This document shows, piece after piece, positions 1 to 9,087 of a stretch of 9,182 nucleotides of DNA. Location of the stretch: the NCBI GenBank assembly GCA_943327965.2, contig CALPYQ020000036.1, forward strand, positions 1 through 9,182. The letters are read 5' to 3'. The position numbers and the translations under genes were made by a program. How positions within the stretch are numbered: position 1 is the first letter of the stretch; every line of letters begins with the position of its first letter. This stretch comes from Singulisphaera sp. GP187 (GTDB lineage Bacteria; Pseudomonadota; Gammaproteobacteria; Burkholderiales; Burkholderiaceae_C). A model generated the notes under the pieces. That model was not told where the DNA came from. It was given only the letters and a program-made list of their open reading frames with translations, and did no database searches.

Positions 1-1
1 C

Positions 2-952
2 CACCAATACCGTGTGTTTTCTGGCGCGCAGCCTTTGCCAACAGAATTTTCAGCACACGCTGCGTTGGTCCATGCCGACCCCATGACGCCAGATTTGGCA
101 GAGCTCATTGCCGAAATGGCAGGGCGTACCGCCTCGGGTTATTTGTTTGGCGGGCTGTCAGCCAGTCGCCATCAAACCCTGCAATTTGCAGCCACGAACA
201 CCACGGCGCCCATGCAAGGTGTTTTAAAGGGTGGTTTGAGCGGTGTGGCATTCAATGCCGATGTTCAAATTCTGTCCCGCGTCACACAAGGTTGTGCACC
301 CATCAGCAAGGAACGCGAAATTACGGAAGCAGAAGGGCATGTGGTTTATGCCTTAGATGGCCAGCCCGCACTCGACATGTTGTTGAGCGATTTGAATGTG
401 TCTCTGAGTGAACCTCAAAGCGCATTGCAAGCCGTTCGTGCAACTTTGGTGGGCGTAACTTCTGCGGGCCAGCAAGCCGTTGGACGAACGGGCAGCTTGG
501 GCATGGATGTTCGAGTCCGTCACATTGTGGGTCTAGACCCGGCACGCAAAGGTGTGGCCATTGCCGATCATGTGGAAGCCGGTCAGAAGCTGGCTTTTTG
601 TCAGATGAATTTGCAAGCGGCCAAATCCGACTTGCGCCGAATTTGTGCAGAAATCAGAGAAGAACTTGAACCCGAAACATTGAGCCTTGAAACGGCCAAT
701 GCTTTGGCTGCCAGTGAAGCAGAAGCCGCGCCTCATCCAGCAAGGCGCATTGCGGGCGCTGTGTATGTCAGTTGCTCTGGCCGCGGTGGCCCTCACTTTG
801 GCGGCCCCAGCGCCGAATTGCAATGGATTCGGCATGCGCTGGGTGATGTGCCACTGGTGGGCTTCTTTGCCAGCGGTGAAATTGCCCACCACCATTTGTA
901 TGGGTACACCGGCGTTTTGACAGTCTTCACCACGCCTGCTGAAGCAAGTTAA
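2..952 (+). CDS. FIST-domain sensory protein, 5'-truncated by the window edge
   Basis: The frame is open back to the first bases of the window, so the N-terminus lies outside; a GTG at 14 is an internal codon rather than a convincing start. The visible 316 residues match a FIST protein from part-way through the N-terminal FIST domain into the C-terminal FIST_C domain. Supporting stretches are the early VHADPMTPDL and GYLFGGLSA segments, the VLKGGLSGVAF and VTQGC segments, and near the C-terminus a CSGRG...HFGGPSAEL block followed by GFFASGEIAHHH. FIST domains are predicted small-ligand sensors, often linked to signal transduction, but no ligand or partner can be read from this sequence. No membrane segment, kinase or cyclase domain is visible. 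The gene converges on tgt and ends at a TAA 38 bases from the tgt stop. I estimate that roughly 70-100 residues are missing. The family call is firm; the specific function is unknown. Confidence 0.85.
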   Translation, partial: HQYRVFSGAQPLPTEFSAHAALVHADPMTPDLAELIAEMAGRTASGYLFGGLSASRHQTLQFAATNTTAPMQGVLKGGLSGVAFNADVQILSRVTQGCAPISKEREITEAEGHVVYALDGQPALDMLLSDLNVSLSEPQSALQAVRATLVGVTSAGQQAVGRTGSLGMDVRVRHIVGLDPARKGVAIADHVEAGQKLAFCQMNLQAAKSDLRRICAEIREELEPETLSLETANALAASEAEAAPHPARRIAGAVYVSCSGRGGPHFGGPSAELQWIRHALGDVPLVGFFASGEIAHHHLYGYTGVLTVFTTPAEAS

Positions 953-979
953 CGCGCAGGGGCTTGCATGCCCTGCGCG
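953..979. terminator. Hairpin between convergent FIST gene and tgt
   Basis: CGCGCAGGG at 953-961 pairs perfectly with CCCTGCGCG at 971-979, giving a 9-bp GC-rich stem and a 9-base loop. It starts at the base after the FIST stop codon and ends 11 bases before the tgt stop, so it could serve both converging transcripts. Neither strand shows a clean run of U after the stem; the right side reads attcaaatttt. A bidirectional intrinsic terminator is therefore likely but not classical. Confidence 0.55.
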
Positions 980-990
980 CATTCAAATTT

Positions 991-3298
<2,308 letters not shown>

Positions 3299-3351
3299 GA
3301 TCTTGAGGGCCGAACCAGACCCGTTCCAAGTTGAAATATGTGATTGTCCCA

Positions 3352-3363
3352 TGCGCTAGCGCA
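3352..3363. promoter_or_regulatory. 12-bp perfect palindrome upstream of queA (possible operator)
   Basis: TGCGCTAGCGCA reads the same on both strands. It lies 54 bases upstream of the chosen queA start and only two bases from the larger inverted repeat at 3366-3401. A palindrome of this length in a divergent intergenic region is a reasonable operator candidate. The binding protein is unknown; the neighbouring helix-turn-helix protein is one possibility, by inference only. Confidence 0.4.
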
Positions 3364-3365
3364 AA

Positions 3366-3401
3366 GCTTTACAAATGAGTTGTATCTAATTTTTGTAAAG
3401 C
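3366..3401. promoter_or_regulatory. 10-bp perfect inverted repeat in the queA/regulator divergent region
   Basis: GCTTTACAAA (3366-3375) and TTTGTAAAGC (3392-3401) are exact reverse complements separated by 16 bases, with half-site centres 26 bp apart. Each arm has a TTT-NN-AAA core that is itself nearly symmetric, which would suit two dimers of a repressor. The spacer contains TCTAAT (3385-3390), which resembles a -10 box, and the arms contain TTTACA, which resembles a -35 box, on both strands. No pair has good spacing, so I do not assign a promoter. The low GC content sets this stretch apart from its surroundings. Confidence 0.5.
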
Positions 3402-3412
3402 GACCCATTATG

Positions 3413-3419
3413 TAAGGAG
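3413..3419 (+). promoter_or_regulatory. Shine-Dalgarno-like TAAGGAG without a start codon in range
   Basis: TAAGGAG is close to the ideal ribosome-binding sequence, but no ATG, GTG or TTG follows within 4-15 bases. The next ATG on this strand is at 3453, in another frame, and the regulator gene starts at 3482. It is either a chance match or a sign that translation of the regulator starts in an unusual way. The regulator frame is open back to the TAA at 3413-3415 but holds no standard start codon before 3482. Confidence 0.3.
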
Positions 3420-3481
3420 TTTTCAAGAAAGAACCTATCACTTCTCACATCCATGCTAACCCAAGACATTACTGTACGGGC

Positions 3482-3895
3482 ATGCCAAAAGTATCAGAGT
3501 CCCAACAATTCGCCGATCGATTGCGAAGTGCTTTGGAAAGTGCGGGTGTGCGCGCATCACCTACCTTGGTAGCCAATGCCTTCAATCTCAGATATCACGG
3601 TAGAAGTATCACACCGCATACCGCACGCAATTGGCTTTTGGGCAAAGTCATGCCTACCCAAGACAAGCTCAGGGTCTTGGCAGAATGGTTGCAAGTCAGC
3701 CCCGATGAACTGCGGTTCGGCCGTGCGCCCGGCAAAACTTATGTGTTTGAAATGAATGCGGGACCCGTCGAAATGGGTTTGTCAGACCGAGAAATGGTCG
3801 ACCGGTATTTGTCCTTGTCGCAAGAAGAGCGCAAAACCATTCGGGATGTGGTGACCGCATTTGTGCGCGCCAAAGCGGCTGAAAACTTGCCCTGA
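3482..3895 (+). CDS. Small helix-turn-helix transcriptional regulator (phage-repressor-like)
   Basis: The 137-residue protein resembles small XRE/CI-like regulators common in Burkholderiales. The N-terminal half (about 8-80) contains FADRLRSALESAG, then a predicted helix-turn-helix around 25-55 with ITPHTARNWLLGKVMPTQDKL, then LAEWLQVSPDELRFG. That pattern (recognition helix, a Gly-Lys/Glu-x-x-Pro-x-x-xx-Leu turn, then VSP.ELRFG) is typical of the group. The C-terminal part (about 100-132) is short and charged, with LSLSQEERKTIRDVVTAFVRA, probably a helix for dimer contacts; there is no LexA-type protease domain. ATG 3482 is the first standard start in the frame, and it has no clear ribosome-binding site. 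The gene is divergent from queA across a region with two dyads, so autoregulation is a reasonable inference. It lies 51 bases upstream of recG. The target genes are unknown. Confidence 0.85.
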   Translation: MPKVSESQQFADRLRSALESAGVRASPTLVANAFNLRYHGRSITPHTARNWLLGKVMPTQDKLRVLAEWLQVSPDELRFGRAPGKTYVFEMNAGPVEMGLSDREMVDRYLSLSQEERKTIRDVVTAFVRAKAAENLP

Positions 3896-3946
3896 CAAAT
3901 TTCTGATTGATAGATAGGCAGGTGCCAAGCACGGCACAATGGCGGG

Positions 3947-6025
3947 ATGCCCAGCACCTCGTCATCGCCAGCCGTCAAGCCATTGTCGGCCCCCCAAAAA
4001 GCCATGCGCAAAATGGGCTTGGTGCGTGACATCGATTTGGCCTTGCACATTCCACTGCGCTACGAAGACGAGACTCAAATCGTCAAACTAAGCAATGCGC
4101 GTGAGGGCGATACCGTCCAAATTGAAGCCAAAGTCATTGCCTCAGAAATTCAAATGCGCCCAAGGCGCCAGTTGTTGGTCACGGTGGACGACGGCACAGA
4201 CACCTGCGTTTTGCGGTTTTTTAACTTCTATCCTGCGCAGCAAAAAGCCTTGGCGGTAGGGCAAGTAATTCGAGCGCGCGGCGAAATTCGGGGTGGCTTT
4301 TTGGGACTGACCATGATGCATCCGGCTTTCAAGGCAGCCGCCGGTCATCTCCCTACCGAATTGACGCCGGTCTATCCAACGTCAGCGGGTTTGCCGCAGA
4401 CCTATTTGCGGCGCGCCATTGCGGGGGCACTGTCAAGGGCCGATTTGAGTGAATCGCTGCCAGGCAACATGGCTTGGCCCCAAGCGTCTAAGTCGGGGCC
4501 ATCCATCAATTTGCGACAAGCGCTGACCTTCTTGCATCACCCCGCACCCGATGTCTCCATTGCCGCATTGGAAGATCGCTCACACCCCGCTTGGCAAAGG
4601 CTCAAGGCCGAAGAATTGTTGGCGCAACAGCTGTCGCAGCGCATGGCCAAAATGGAGAGGGATTCTTTGCGTGCACCTGCTCTTCACAAGAAAGAAGGCG
4701 CTTGGTATGACAAATTGCGTGAGGTCTTGCCCTTTCAATTGACCGCAGCCCAACAAAGGGTGGGCCACGAAATTGCACAAGACTTGGCACGCCCAGTGCC
4801 CATGCACCGCTTGCTGCAGGGCGACGTCGGTGCCGGCAAAACGGTCGTGGCCGCCCTGGCTGCCATGTTGGCCATTGATGGTGGCTGGCAATGTGCGCTC
4901 ATGGCCCCAACCGAAATATTGGCGCAACAACACTTTGCCAAACTGGTGGGATGGTTGTCACCCTTGGGCGTTCGCGTGGCTTGGCTAACAGGCAGCCAAA
5001 AGAAAAAAGAGCGCACCGAAATGTTGGCGCTCATTGAGTCGGGTGAAGCCGCCTTGGTGGTGGGAACGCACGCCGTGATTCAAGAGCAAGTTAAATTCAA
5101 AAACTTGGGTTTTGCCATCATCGATGAGCAGCACAGGTTTGGGGTGGCACAACGTTTGGCCCTCAGAGACAAGATGCAAGACGCTGGCATGGAGCCGCAT
5201 TTGCTCATGATGACGGCCACGCCCATTCCCAGAACCTTGGCCATGAGCTATTACGCCGACTTGGAAGTCTCGGTCATTGACGAATTGCCACCAGGGCGCA
5301 CGCCGGTGGTGACCAAAGTGATCTCAGACAGCCGACGCGACCAAGTCATTGGCCGTATTGGCGCACAGTTGGCGGAAGGGCGTCAGGTTTATTGGGTCTG
5401 CCCGCTCATTGAAGAAAGCGAAGCCTTGGACCTGACCAACGCTACCGCAACGCACGAAGAATTGTCGGCGGTGCTACCGGGTGTGACGGTGGGTTTGTTG
5501 CACTCGCGCATGTCGGTTCAGGAGAAGCGCGATGTCATGGCCCAATTTACCCAAGGCACAATGGGCGTTTTGGTCAGCACCACCGTCATTGAAGTGGGTG
5601 TGGATGTGCCCAACGCCTCCTTGATGGTCATTGAACATGCTGAGCGTTTTGGTTTAAGTCAGTTGCACCAATTGCGCGGACGTGTGGGGCGAGGTGCGGC
5701 AGCCTCGGCTTGCGTCTTGTTGTACGGCACCCCCGATGGCGGCCGATTGAGCGAAACCGCCCGCGAACGCCTGCGCGCCATGGTCGATACCAACGATGGT
5801 TTTGAGATTGCCAGACGCGATTTGGAAATCAGGGGGCCCGGCGAGTTTTTAGGTGCGCGACAATCGGGGGCCGCACTGTTGCGATTTGCAGACTTGGCCA
5901 CCGACGAACATTTGTTAGAGTGGGCAAGGCAAACGGCACCCGTGCTGCTGGACAAATTTCCCGACATGGCCGAGCGACACATTGCCCGTTGGTTGGGTGG
6001 AAAATCAGAGTTTTTGAAAGCTTGA
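3947..6025 (+). CDS. recG: ATP-dependent DNA helicase RecG
   Basis: RecG is a double-stranded DNA translocase that regresses stalled replication forks and processes Holliday junctions and R-loops. The 692-residue protein is full length for the family. The N-terminal wedge/OB-fold spans about 50-150 and includes VDDGTDTCVLRFFNFYP (80-96). The helicase core follows: PFQLTAAQQ (262-270), Walker A GDVGAGKT (292-299), APTEILAQQHF (320-330), GTHAVIQ (373-379), the RecG-type DEQH box (393-396) with RFGV, TATPIPRTLA (423-432), LLHSRM (517-522), and STTVIEVGVDVPNA through motif VI QLRGRVGRG (575-583). The C-terminal part with GFEIARRDLEIRGPGEFLGARQSG is also present. The ATG at 3947 is preceded by a weak GGCGGG sequence. 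The gene lies between the regulator (51 bases) and oxyR (9 bases), consistent with co-transcription. A small GTGCC/GGCAC inverted repeat (3922-3937) lies just before the start. Confidence 0.97.
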   Translation: MPSTSSSPAVKPLSAPQKAMRKMGLVRDIDLALHIPLRYEDETQIVKLSNAREGDTVQIEAKVIASEIQMRPRRQLLVTVDDGTDTCVLRFFNFYPAQQKALAVGQVIRARGEIRGGFLGLTMMHPAFKAAAGHLPTELTPVYPTSAGLPQTYLRRAIAGALSRADLSESLPGNMAWPQASKSGPSINLRQALTFLHHPAPDVSIAALEDRSHPAWQRLKAEELLAQQLSQRMAKMERDSLRAPALHKKEGAWYDKLREVLPFQLTAAQQRVGHEIAQDLARPVPMHRLLQGDVGAGKTVVAALAAMLAIDGGWQCALMAPTEILAQQHFAKLVGWLSPLGVRVAWLTGSQKKKERTEMLALIESGEAALVVGTHAVIQEQVKFKNLGFAIIDEQHRFGVAQRLALRDKMQDAGMEPHLLMMTATPIPRTLAMSYYADLEVSVIDELPPGRTPVVTKVISDSRRDQVIGRIGAQLAEGRQVYWVCPLIEESEALDLTNATATHEELSAVLPGVTVGLLHSRMSVQEKRDVMAQFTQGTMGVLVSTTVIEVGVDVPNASLMVIEHAERFGLSQLHQLRGRVGRGAAASACVLLYGTPDGGRLSETARERLRAMVDTNDGFEIARRDLEIRGPGEFLGARQSGAALLRFADLATDEHLLEWARQTAPVLLDKFPDMAERHIARWLGGKSEFLKA

Positions 6026-6034
6026 GAAATTGGC

Positions 6035-7000
6035 ATGACCCTGACTGAGTTGAAATACATTGTGGCAGTAGCTCGCGAAAAGCACTTCGGCAAGGCGGCC
6101 GAGGCTTGCTTTGTGTCGCAACCCACTTTGTCGGTGGCCATCAAAAAGCTAGAAGAAGAGCTCGATGTGAAGTTGTTTGAGCGCAGTGCCAACGATGTCA
6201 GCGCCACGCCCTTGGGCGAAGAAATTATTCGCCATGCCCAGTTGGTGTTGGAGCAGGCCGCAGAAATCAAAGAAATTGCCAAGCGCGGCAAAGACCCCCT
6301 TGCGGGCACCCTGCGTTTGGGTGTGATCTACACCATTGGTCCTTATTTGTTGCCCGACTTGATGCGTCAAATCATGAAGAAGACGCCGCAAATGCCTTTG
6401 ATGCTGCAAGAAAATTTCACGGTCAAACTGATGGAAATGCTGCGCAATGGTGAAATTGATTGCGCCATTTTGGCGGAGCCATTTCCCGATACCGGCTTGG
6501 CCACTGCGGCTTTGTACGACGAGCCATTCATGGCCGCTTTGCCCGTCAAGCACTTGTTGGCCAAAAAGAAAAGCATCACCGCCGAGCAACTCAAAAACGA
6601 AACCATGTTGTTGCTGGGCAATGGCCATTGTTTCCGTGACCATGTGTTGGAAGTGTGCCCTGAGTTTGCAAGGTTCTCTAGCAACGCTGAGGGCATACGC
6701 AAAAGCTTTGAGGGCTCCTCCTTGGAAACCATCAAGCACATGGTTGCCGCAGGCATGGGCGTGACCTTGGTGCCGCGCTTGTCGGTGCCTGCAGAAGCTT
6801 TGGCAGAAACAGCCAAGCGAAAAAAACACGAAGATCCCGACATTGCCTACTTGCCCATTGTGGATGAAGCCGGTGGTTTGCCGCCCACCCGCCGCGTGGT
6901 CTTGGTCTGGCGCAAAAGCTTTACCCGCTACGAAGCCATTGCCGCCTTAAGAAATGCCATCTATGCCTGCGAGTTGCCGGGTGTCACAAGGCTCTCTTAA
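6035..7000 (+). CDS. oxyR: LysR-family hydrogen peroxide sensor and transcriptional regulator OxyR
   Basis: OxyR senses peroxide through a cysteine disulfide and controls antioxidant genes such as catalase and alkyl hydroperoxide reductase. The 321-residue protein starts with a LysR helix-turn-helix (about 4-62: LTELKYIVAVAREKHFGKAAEACFVSQPTLS...IKKLEEEL). The effector domain (about 92-300) contains GNGHCFRDHVLEVC, in which Cys199 and Cys208 occupy the same residue numbers and nine-residue spacing as the redox pair of E. coli OxyR. SFEGSSLETIKHMVAAGMGVTLVP (224-247) is the other strong OxyR stretch. The match to the redox motif separates it from other LysR proteins. The start is nine bases after the recG stop, with GAGAAA as a modest ribosome-binding site. 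Known OxyR proteins autoregulate, but I see no ATAG-type OxyR site upstream, and any promoter would lie within recG. The linkage of oxyR with recG is also known from pseudomonads. Confidence 0.96.
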   Translation: MTLTELKYIVAVAREKHFGKAAEACFVSQPTLSVAIKKLEEELDVKLFERSANDVSATPLGEEIIRHAQLVLEQAAEIKEIAKRGKDPLAGTLRLGVIYTIGPYLLPDLMRQIMKKTPQMPLMLQENFTVKLMEMLRNGEIDCAILAEPFPDTGLATAALYDEPFMAALPVKHLLAKKKSITAEQLKNETMLLLGNGHCFRDHVLEVCPEFARFSSNAEGIRKSFEGSSLETIKHMVAAGMGVTLVPRLSVPAEALAETAKRKKHEDPDIAYLPIVDEAGGLPPTRRVVLVWRKSFTRYEAIAALRNAIYACELPGVTRLS

Positions 7001-7041
7001 GCCCGATAGCGCACATCCTGTGATGACAAAAACCTTTTTGC

Positions 7042-7890
7042 ATGCGTGAAAAAATCAGTTTGTATTTGGACCTGATTCGCTGGAACCGCCCTGCGGGTTG
7101 GTTGCTTCTGTTGTGGCCCACCTTGTCGGCCTTGTGGGTGGCCGCCGATGGTTTTCCGGGCTGGCATTTGATGGTGGTCTTCACGCTGGGGACCATTCTC
7201 ATGCGCAGCGCTGGTTGTTGTTTGAACGACGTGGCCGACAGAGACTTTGACAAGCACGTTAAAAGAACGGCAGAGCGGCCAGTCACCAGCGGCCGCATTG
7301 GTGTGAAAGAAGCGTTGCTGTTGGGCGCTGTGTTGGCTTTGTTGGCCTTTGGCTTGGTGCTGACCTTGCGCACAGAAACCATTGCGTGGTCTTTTGCGGC
7401 CATGGCGGTGGCCATTGCTTACCCTTTTGCCAAACGGTATGTGTCGATGCCGCAAGCTGTGTTGGGCGTGGCCTTCAGCTTTGGCATTCCCATGGCATTT
7501 GCTGCCGTCACAGGTCAGGTGCCTTGGCAAGCGTGGGCGCTGTTGGTGGGTAATTTGTTTTGGGTCTTGGCTTATGACACCGAATACGCCATGGTGGACC
7601 GTGACGACGATTTAAAGATTGGCATGAAGACCTCGGCCATCACCTTGGGTCAATGGGATGTGTGGGCCATCATGGGTTTTTACGCGGCCTTTGTGGGTGT
7701 CTGGGCTTGGGTGCTAGACGCCCCTAGCAAGCCCTTGCTGATGTTGGGCCTGGCTGCTGCCGCACTTCAGGCCGCTTGGCACTTTGTGCTGATCAAAGAC
7801 AGAACGCGGGACGGTTGCTTCAAGGCGTTTCGCTTGAACCATTGGGTTGGTTTTGCGGCCTTTGCGGGTGTGGCGCTCAGTTACCTTTAG
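7042..7890 (+). CDS. ubiA: 4-hydroxybenzoate octaprenyltransferase
   Basis: UbiA is an inner-membrane prenyltransferase that attaches the polyprenyl tail to 4-hydroxybenzoate in ubiquinone synthesis. The 282-residue protein is close to the usual length of about 290. Both Asp-rich motifs that bind Mg2+ and the prenyl diphosphate are present: NDVADRDFD (62-70) and [12 protein letters not shown] (179-190). The N-terminal [16 protein letters not shown] (13-28) is characteristic. Hydrophobic stretches predict about eight or nine membrane helices, for example 20-35, 43-60, 91-108, 114-129, 138-155, 164-178, 208-226, 231-250 and 268-282. ATG 7042 is the first start after two in-frame TGA codons (7021-7026), which fixes the N-terminus although no ribosome-binding site is obvious. 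It follows oxyR by 41 bases on the same strand. The stop codon lies in a 12-bp tandem repeat shared with the end of proC. Confidence 0.95.
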   Translation: MREKISLYLDLIRWNRPAGWLLLLWPTLSALWVAADGFPGWHLMVVFTLGTILMRSAGCCLNDVADRDFDKHVKRTAERPVTSGRIGVKEALLLGAVLALLAFGLVLTLRTETIAWSFAAMAVAIAYPFAKRYVSMPQAVLGVAFSFGIPMAFAAVTGQVPWQAWALLVGNLFWVLAYDTEYAMVDRDDDLKIGMKTSAITLGQWDVWAIMGFYAAFVGVWAWVLDAPSKPLLMLGLAAAALQAAWHFVLIKDRTRDGCFKAFRLNHWVGFAAFAGVALSYL

Positions 7891-7915
7891 TTGTTGCTTT
7901 AGTTGTTGCTTTAGT
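7886..7915. repeat. 12-bp tandem repeat spanning the ubiA and proC stop codons
   Basis: TTTAGTTGTTGC occurs twice in full (7886-7897, 7898-7909) and starts a third time (7910-7915). The period is a multiple of three. ubiA therefore meets TAG at 7888, 7900 and 7912 in its own frame, and proC on the other strand meets TAA at 7913-7911, 7901-7899 and 7889-7887. No terminator hairpin fits between the two converging genes. Confidence 0.85.
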
Positions 7916-8762
7916 CTTTGCCAAATTCGTCACCCAACTCGCCCGCACGTTTTTGTGCAGCCAGCATGGCTTTGACAAATGCTTCTTTCACATGATCGTC
8001 GGCCATTGAGGTTAGCGCCGCATAAGTGGTGCCGCCTTTGGACGTTACGCGTTGTCTCAAGACCTCGGGTGATTCTGTCGACTGCCGCGCCAAATGCGTC
8101 GCGCCGCCAAATGTGGCTTTGGCCAAATGGTAGGCCTGCGCTTGGGGCAAACCCATTTTGACGCCCGCTTCGGTCATGGCCTCTAAGAAATAAAACACGT
8201 AGGCGGGGCCAGAGCCAGAAAGGGCCGTGACAGTGTCAAGGTCGGCTTCTTGTTGCACCCACAAAAACTCGCCGGTGCTCTTTAAGACTTGCTCAATCAA
8301 ACTTTGGTCTTGTTCAGAAACACCTGCGCGTGCAAACAGTCCGGTGATGCCTTGGCCTACCAGCGCGGGTGTGTTGGGCATGCTGCGTACCACGCGGTCG
8401 GTTTGAAGCCAGCGTGCAATGCTGTCACTTCGAATGCCTGCGGCCACTGACAGGTGCAGGGCATTTTGTGTGAACGCAGCAACGGGCAATGCGGCCTCTT
8501 TGAAGACTTGGGGCTTGACAGCCCAAACCACCAAATCAGTTTTCGACAATGCAGAGGAGGCCGCCGAAGCCGAGCCGTGTACTTCGACACCCCACGCTGC
8601 CTTGAGTTGGGCGGCAGTGTCTGCAAAGGGCTCAATGACCGTCACTTGTGCTGGCGCCATGCCCTCCCGAATCAAACCACCCAAAATGGCGCTGGCCATA
8701 TTGCCGCCACCAATGAAAGCCAAGCGGGCTTCTTGAAAGGGGGTGTTTGCGGGTCTTGTCAT
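7911..8762 (-). CDS. proC: Pyrroline-5-carboxylate reductase
   Basis: This cytosolic enzyme reduces 1-pyrroline-5-carboxylate to proline with NAD(P)H, the last step of proline synthesis. The 283-residue protein starts with a Rossmann fold: LAFIGGGNMASAILGGLI (14-31) with the dinucleotide-binding GGGNMA. Further family blocks are VVWAVKPQVF (78-87), VVRSMPNTPALVGQGIT (124-140), the family signature VTALSGSGPAYVFYFLEAMTEAGVKMGL (178-205), and VTSKGGTTYAAL (239-250). The ATG at 8762 has a good AGAGAG ribosome-binding site (8776-8771) eight bases upstream. The gene converges on ubiA, and its stop lies in the shared tandem repeat. It is divergent from rplN. Burkholderiales genomes often carry a YggS-family gene just before proC; none is present here. 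Confidence 0.96.
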   Translation of the reverse strand: MTRPANTPFQEARLAFIGGGNMASAILGGLIREGMAPAQVTVIEPFADTAAQLKAAWGVEVHGSASAASSALSKTDLVVWAVKPQVFKEAALPVAAFTQNALHLSVAAGIRSDSIARWLQTDRVVRSMPNTPALVGQGITGLFARAGVSEQDQSLIEQVLKSTGEFLWVQQEADLDTVTALSGSGPAYVFYFLEAMTEAGVKMGLPQAQAYHLAKATFGGATHLARQSTESPEVLRQRVTSKGGTTYAALTSMADDHVKEAFVKAMLAAQKRAGELGDEFGKD

Positions 8763-8815
8763 GAATCAATCTCTCTAAAATGACGTTCTTTGGGTATTGT
8801 CTCTCTTTCAAACAA

Positions 8816-8828
8816 TTCACAATGTGAA
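8816..8828. promoter_or_regulatory. 13-bp palindrome upstream of proC (possible operator)
   Basis: TTCACA-A-TGTGAA is a perfect dyad around one central base, 54 bases upstream of the proC start. Its form is that of a T-N11-A LysR-type site. It sits where a proC promoter would be expected, but no well-spaced promoter boxes are evident on the proC strand. The regulator cannot be named from sequence. Confidence 0.35.
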
Positions 8829-8906
8829 AAATCAGCCAAAAAATCTGCAAATTCTTTGACTTTTGGCCTGAAAGGTGTTGACACAGCCTAAAAATGTTGT
8901 AACAAT
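8829..8906 (+). promoter_or_regulatory. Promoter for rplN with A/T-rich upstream element
   Basis: A perfect -35 TTGACA (8878-8883) is followed after 17 bases by AACAAT (8901-8906), which matches four of six -10 bases. The 49 bases before the -35 are rich in A and T tracts (for example AAAAAA at 8838-8843), like the UP elements of strong ribosomal promoters. Transcription would start near 8913. A 7-bp inverted repeat GCCAAAA (8835-8841) / TTTTGGC (8861-8867) lies within the upstream part; its role is unclear. Confidence 0.6.
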
Positions 8907-8912
8907 CGCGGG

Positions 8913-9087
8913 CTTCGCTTCTAAAAAAGCGGAGTTATCTACCCAAACAAAAGCACTGCGAGTGGTTCGCGGTGTGGATGACGGGTCCAAGACTGATCTT
9001 GGTGTTTCTGGGTTTCAAGCTTCAAGCCATAGGCTGCAAAGCGCTGATATCTGGGGGTGCACAAGGTGCAAGTTGGGAAATATTGAA
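8913..9087 (+). promoter_or_regulatory. Long structured 5' leader of rplN
   Basis: About 175 bases separate the predicted transcription start from the rplN ATG. The segment can fold into several local hairpins: CGCTT (8916-8920) with AAGCG (8927-8931); GCGA (8958-8961) with TCGC (8967-8970); CCAAGA (8987-8992) with TCTTGG (8997-9002), a perfect 6-bp stem with a 4-base loop; and GCTT-CA-AGCC (9019-9028) with GGCT-GCA-AAGC (9032-9042). The direct repeat TTCAAGC occurs twice in tandem (9015-9028) and GGTGCA twice at 9056-9076. A small open frame from ATG 8978 ends in an ATGA overlap with rplN. A regulatory leader is an inference. Confidence 0.4.

Noticed and set aside
3909..3917. GATAGATAG between the regulator and recG as part of an OxyR binding site.
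   Set aside because: OxyR sites need ATAG/CTAT elements at regular seven-base spacing; the CTAT partners are absent.
3922..3937. GTGCC/GGCAC hairpin before recG as a terminator or regulatory stem.
   Set aside because: Only 5 bp, no U tract, and it sits 10 bases from the recG start; too weak to call.
7027..7040. CAAAAACCTTTTTG before ubiA as a terminator after oxyR.
   Set aside because: The arms leave a two-base loop, are A/T only apart from the ends, and lie just before the ubiA start; not a credible terminator.
8632..8850. A 72-residue minus-strand frame overlapping the proC start.
   Set aside because: It overlaps the N-terminal coding part of proC out of frame and crosses the promoter region; no family resemblance.
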